Of a DNA stretch of 64,000 nucleotides, positions 61,769 through 64,000 are shown one piece after another. The notes under the pieces were generated by a model. The model searched no databases, was not told the DNA's origin, and worked only from the letters and a program-made list of their open reading frames with translations. Position numbers and translations under genes: made by a program. Where the stretch lies: assembly GCF_019740315.1 (NCBI RefSeq), contig NZ_JAHXZR010000001.1, positions 620,001 to 684,000 on the forward strand, written 5' to 3'. Origin of the DNA: Oceanobacter mangrovi. Its GTDB lineage: Bacteria > Pseudomonadota > Gammaproteobacteria > Pseudomonadales > Oceanobacteraceae. How positions within the stretch are numbered: position 1 is the stretch's first letter; every line of letters starts with the position of its first letter.

Positions 61769-63524
61769 GACGATAATTCAGCTGGGAGCGCGTCAGTCCC
61801 AGTAAGCGAGCAGCTCTGGAAATATTGCCAGATGTTTTTTCCAGCGCTGCACTGATAATGCCTTCCTCGTGGCGGCGCAGATCGAAATGGTCACCAAGCA
61901 GTGCCTTATAATCTGGCGCATTGGCATCTGCGGTACGAAGGTAACCGGCCCGGCTCACTTCGGTGGCCACCTTGTCTGATGGCTTGCCAATGCTGGCTTC
62001 CCCCAGAGGGGCCGGGAACGCATGCAGCTCTATGCGGTGATTGTTATCGGTGAGAATGACGCCGCGTTCCATCATATTTTCCAGCTCACGGATATTGCCG
62101 GGCCAGTCATAGTGCATCAGGTGCTGCATCGCCAGATCGGATACCCCCAGGGTATTCTTGTTATAGAGGTCGTTGTATTTACGCACAAAGTGATCGACAA
62201 ACAACGCAATATCCTCACGTCGCTCACGCAATGGTGGTACTTCTACAGTGAACACATTCAGACGATAAAACAGGTCGGCCCGAAAGCGGCCATCATCGAC
62301 GGCCTGTTTGAGATTTTCATTGCTGGCAGCGACCACTCGAACATCCACGGCAATTGCTCGATCACCACCAACCCGCTCCAGTTCACCTTCCTGCAACACC
62401 CGTAACAGTGCAGCCTGGGCCTTGGGGGACAGTTCGACGACCTCATCGAGAAAAATGGTGCCGAGATGAGCACGTTCAAAACGGCCCGCACGGGATTCGT
62501 TGGCACCGGTAAAGGCACCCTTGTTGACACCAAACAACTCGGCTTCGATCAGCTCCTGCGGGATACAGGCACAGTTCACGGCGACAAAGGCTTTGTCGGC
62601 ACGTTGGGAGTGGGCGTGTAGTTCTCGGGCCATAACCTCCTTACCGACGCCGGTTTCGCCTTGCAGCAGTACGGTGGCCTTGCTGTCAGCGGCTTTTTTC
62701 AGCAGTTGCAAAATGTCCCGAAACACCGGCGACTGGCCGACGGCCATCATGGCGCCGGTTTCAGCATGCTGGCGACGGCGGTGTGGGTCTGTATGCTGAT
62801 GCAACTCCGATAGTTGCTGCCTCAAGGCAAACAGTTCGTCGGCGACCGGGTCGGGTAACAGCATGTTTTCCAGCTCGACGTGGTCTTCCCATTCGTCGAT
62901 CGGTTTACCAACAATGCGGCAGTGTGGATCGCCACAGCCACTGCACATCACTTCCTTGAACAGAATGCGCTGCTGCATATAGAAGGTGGTATAACCGCTG
63001 GCGTAGCCCAGCAAGGTCCAGCAAATAGGGTTTTCGGACAGTCCGAATTCCTGTACGTGGAGCGCTGCTTCGTAGGAGTCGTGCCAGTCGACCGTGCATT
63101 CGAAGGTGCCAGCGGCGACGTCAAAATCGAGCTGTAGCGGCTCGGCCCGCACCATGCCCTCGATGGTATGCAGCTGAGGGCCAACGAAGTAGGCTTCTTT
63201 GGTGGTCAGGTCCGGTCGGATACCTTGTACCAGCTCGGCGTCAATCCAGCCAGACTGGTAACCCAGGCGCATCAGAAAGGCACGGGTGCGTTGCTCTCCC
63301 AGCGTCGTAATCAAATCCTTGCGTAACAATCCCATCACCGCTGAATGCATCAGCAGCATGCGGTTTTCACTCAGCCAGATTTTGCCTTCGGCTGGGTCAA
63401 AGCGTATTTGCGACAACAGGTCGGTGTTGTCTGGCAGAGTCATTTTGTTTGTTTGCATATTATTTTTATTGGGCTGTTCAGTGCCTGATGCGGAATTCCG
63501 GCCGGAGCCTGCAGAAGCCATCAT
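61755..63524 (-). CDS. dmpR: Sigma-54 regulator of phenol catabolism (DmpR/XylR type)
   Basis: A 589-residue protein in the DmpR/PoxR/XylR group. Residues about 35-150 form the XylR_N sensory domain, followed by the V4R-like part with CSGCGDPHC cysteines (about 193-201). The AAA+ domain has GETGVGKE, GAFTGA and FLDEVVELS. A Fis-type HTH closes the protein (GNISRAARLLGLTRSQL). It probably binds phenols and activates the dmpK promoter at 55949. It is some 6 kb from that promoter, facing the opposite way. The start at 63524 has AGGGG in front, within the palindrome CCCCTAGGGG. Confidence 0.9.
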   Translation of the reverse strand: MMASAGSGRNSASGTEQPNKNNMQTNKMTLPDNTDLLSQIRFDPAEGKIWLSENRMLLMHSAVMGLLRKDLITTLGEQRTRAFLMRLGYQSGWIDAELVQGIRPDLTTKEAYFVGPQLHTIEGMVRAEPLQLDFDVAAGTFECTVDWHDSYEAALHVQEFGLSENPICWTLLGYASGYTTFYMQQRILFKEVMCSGCGDPHCRIVGKPIDEWEDHVELENMLLPDPVADELFALRQQLSELHQHTDPHRRRQHAETGAMMAVGQSPVFRDILQLLKKAADSKATVLLQGETGVGKEVMARELHAHSQRADKAFVAVNCACIPQELIEAELFGVNKGAFTGANESRAGRFERAHLGTIFLDEVVELSPKAQAALLRVLQEGELERVGGDRAIAVDVRVVAASNENLKQAVDDGRFRADLFYRLNVFTVEVPPLRERREDIALFVDHFVRKYNDLYNKNTLGVSDLAMQHLMHYDWPGNIRELENMMERGVILTDNNHRIELHAFPAPLGEASIGKPSDKVATEVSRAGYLRTADANAPDYKALLGDHFDLRRHEEGIISAALEKTSGNISRAARLLGLTRSQLNYRLKSR

Positions 63525-63585
63525 CACACCCCTAGGGGCCGGATAGAAAGCATTGGACTATGATCCGTCCCGAATTACCACAGCT

Positions 63586-63629
63586 ATACTTAATAGGTAT
63601 AGTTGCAGACACAAACAATATTAGACGTG
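63586..63629. promoter_or_regulatory. LysR operator (ATAC-N7-GTAT) with conserved downstream element, copy 2
   Basis: ATAC (63586-63589), seven bases, GTAT (63597-63600), inside the longer palindrome CTATAC/GTATAG (63584-63602). The 34 bases at 63596-63629 match copy 1 at 31 of 34. It lies 87 bases before the binding-protein gene. Confidence 0.75.
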
Positions 63630-63715
63630 TGCCAGCCCATTGGCCAACATGACCATCAAGTTAGAGATAGCTGTTACTCCTTTTCCTGACAAAAATAATA
63701 AAGAGGATAGATAGC

Positions 63716-64000
63716 ATGGTCGACACAACACGTCGCTCGTTTATCAAAAGTTCCCTGTTAGCATCATCCGCAGTCGCCGTAGCCGGAAAAATTCCGTTTG
63801 CCCAGGCTCGCAGTAATACCTTCAAGATTGGTTATGTCAGTCCCCAGACTGGCCCGCTGGCGGCCTTTGCCGAGCCGGATCGCTTCACTCTGGAGCAGGT
63901 TCGCAAGGCTGTTGCCGGTGGCATTATGTCGGGTGGCAAAAAGTTCAATGTAGAAGTGATCTACAAGGACAGCCAGTCAAGTCCGAACCAGGCCAGTAAC
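63716..64000 (+). CDS. Tat-exported ABC binding protein, N-terminal part (runs off the window)
   Basis: From the ATG at 63716 with GAGGA before it, the frame is open to the window end (95 residues). It has a twin-arginine signal (TRRSFIKSSLLASSAVAVAG) and then FKIGYVSPQTGPLAAFAEPD. It is a paralogue of the protein at 52053 and belongs to the branched-chain amino acid/amide binding family. Being behind the shared LysR operator, it likely serves the aromatic or related uptake regulon. The importer genes may follow beyond the window. Confidence 0.88.
   Translation, partial: MVDTTRRSFIKSSLLASSAVAVAGKIPFAQARSNTFKIGYVSPQTGPLAAFAEPDRFTLEQVRKAVAGGIMSGGKKFNVEVIYKDSQSSPNQASN

Overview
The window looks like the chromosome of a gammaproteobacterium, probably a marine or Oceanospirillales-type heterotroph. 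I infer this from the gene families, the moderately high GC of most genes (lower around the secretion-cargo genes and several promoters), sigma-54 promoters, and Tat-exported binding proteins. No rRNA, tRNA, CRISPR array, insertion sequence or prophage is visible. The species is not identifiable from what I can see.

Left part (about 0.5-28 kb) is a type VI secretion system (T6SS) locus. A sigma-54 activator gene (482-1675) lies next to a short divergent pair of unknown genes. On the minus strand, a long operon starts at a near-perfect -24/-12 promoter (27935-27949) and reads: small unknown gene, a natural tssB-tssC fusion, hcp, tssE, tssF, tssG, tssJ, tssK, tssL, tssM, tssA, then small unknown genes. 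A second sigma-54 promoter (10799-10813) drives vgrG, a DUF2169/pentapeptide adaptor, a pentapeptide-repeat protein, a DUF3540 protein and a PAAR-like DUF4150 spike tip. Between the blocks lie AT-richer genes that may be cargo, one with an HNH/AHH-like nuclease signature. No clpV (tssH) is present. The very start of the window holds the beginning of a sarcosine oxidase beta subunit gene.

Middle part (28-51.6 kb) holds a DASS-family anion transporter, a chemoreceptor, and a catabolic block. In that block an ABC peptide-type importer, a class II aldolase, a D-2-hydroxyacid dehydrogenase, an M20-type amidohydrolase, a histone-deacetylase-like amidohydrolase, a cupin and an amidase form one operon. 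A class III aminotransferase and a succinate-semialdehyde dehydrogenase form another, divergent from a LysR gene. Together they suggest import and breakdown of an N-acylated or amide-linked amine. Serine dehydratase (sdaA), a GcvA-like LysR regulator and serine hydroxymethyltransferase (glyA) follow.

Right part (52-64 kb) is a phenol-degradation island. It has a multicomponent phenol hydroxylase (dmpKLMNOP) behind a sigma-54 promoter with an IHF site, a sulfotransferase, a DmpR/XylR-type regulator, a MetA/SphA-like outer-membrane protein, a CatM/BenM-type LysR regulator and two paralogous Tat-exported binding proteins. Two intergenic regions 9.3 kb apart share an ATAC-N7-GTAT operator followed by a nearly identical stretch, which ties the transport genes into one LysR regulon. 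No ring-cleavage gene lies within the window.
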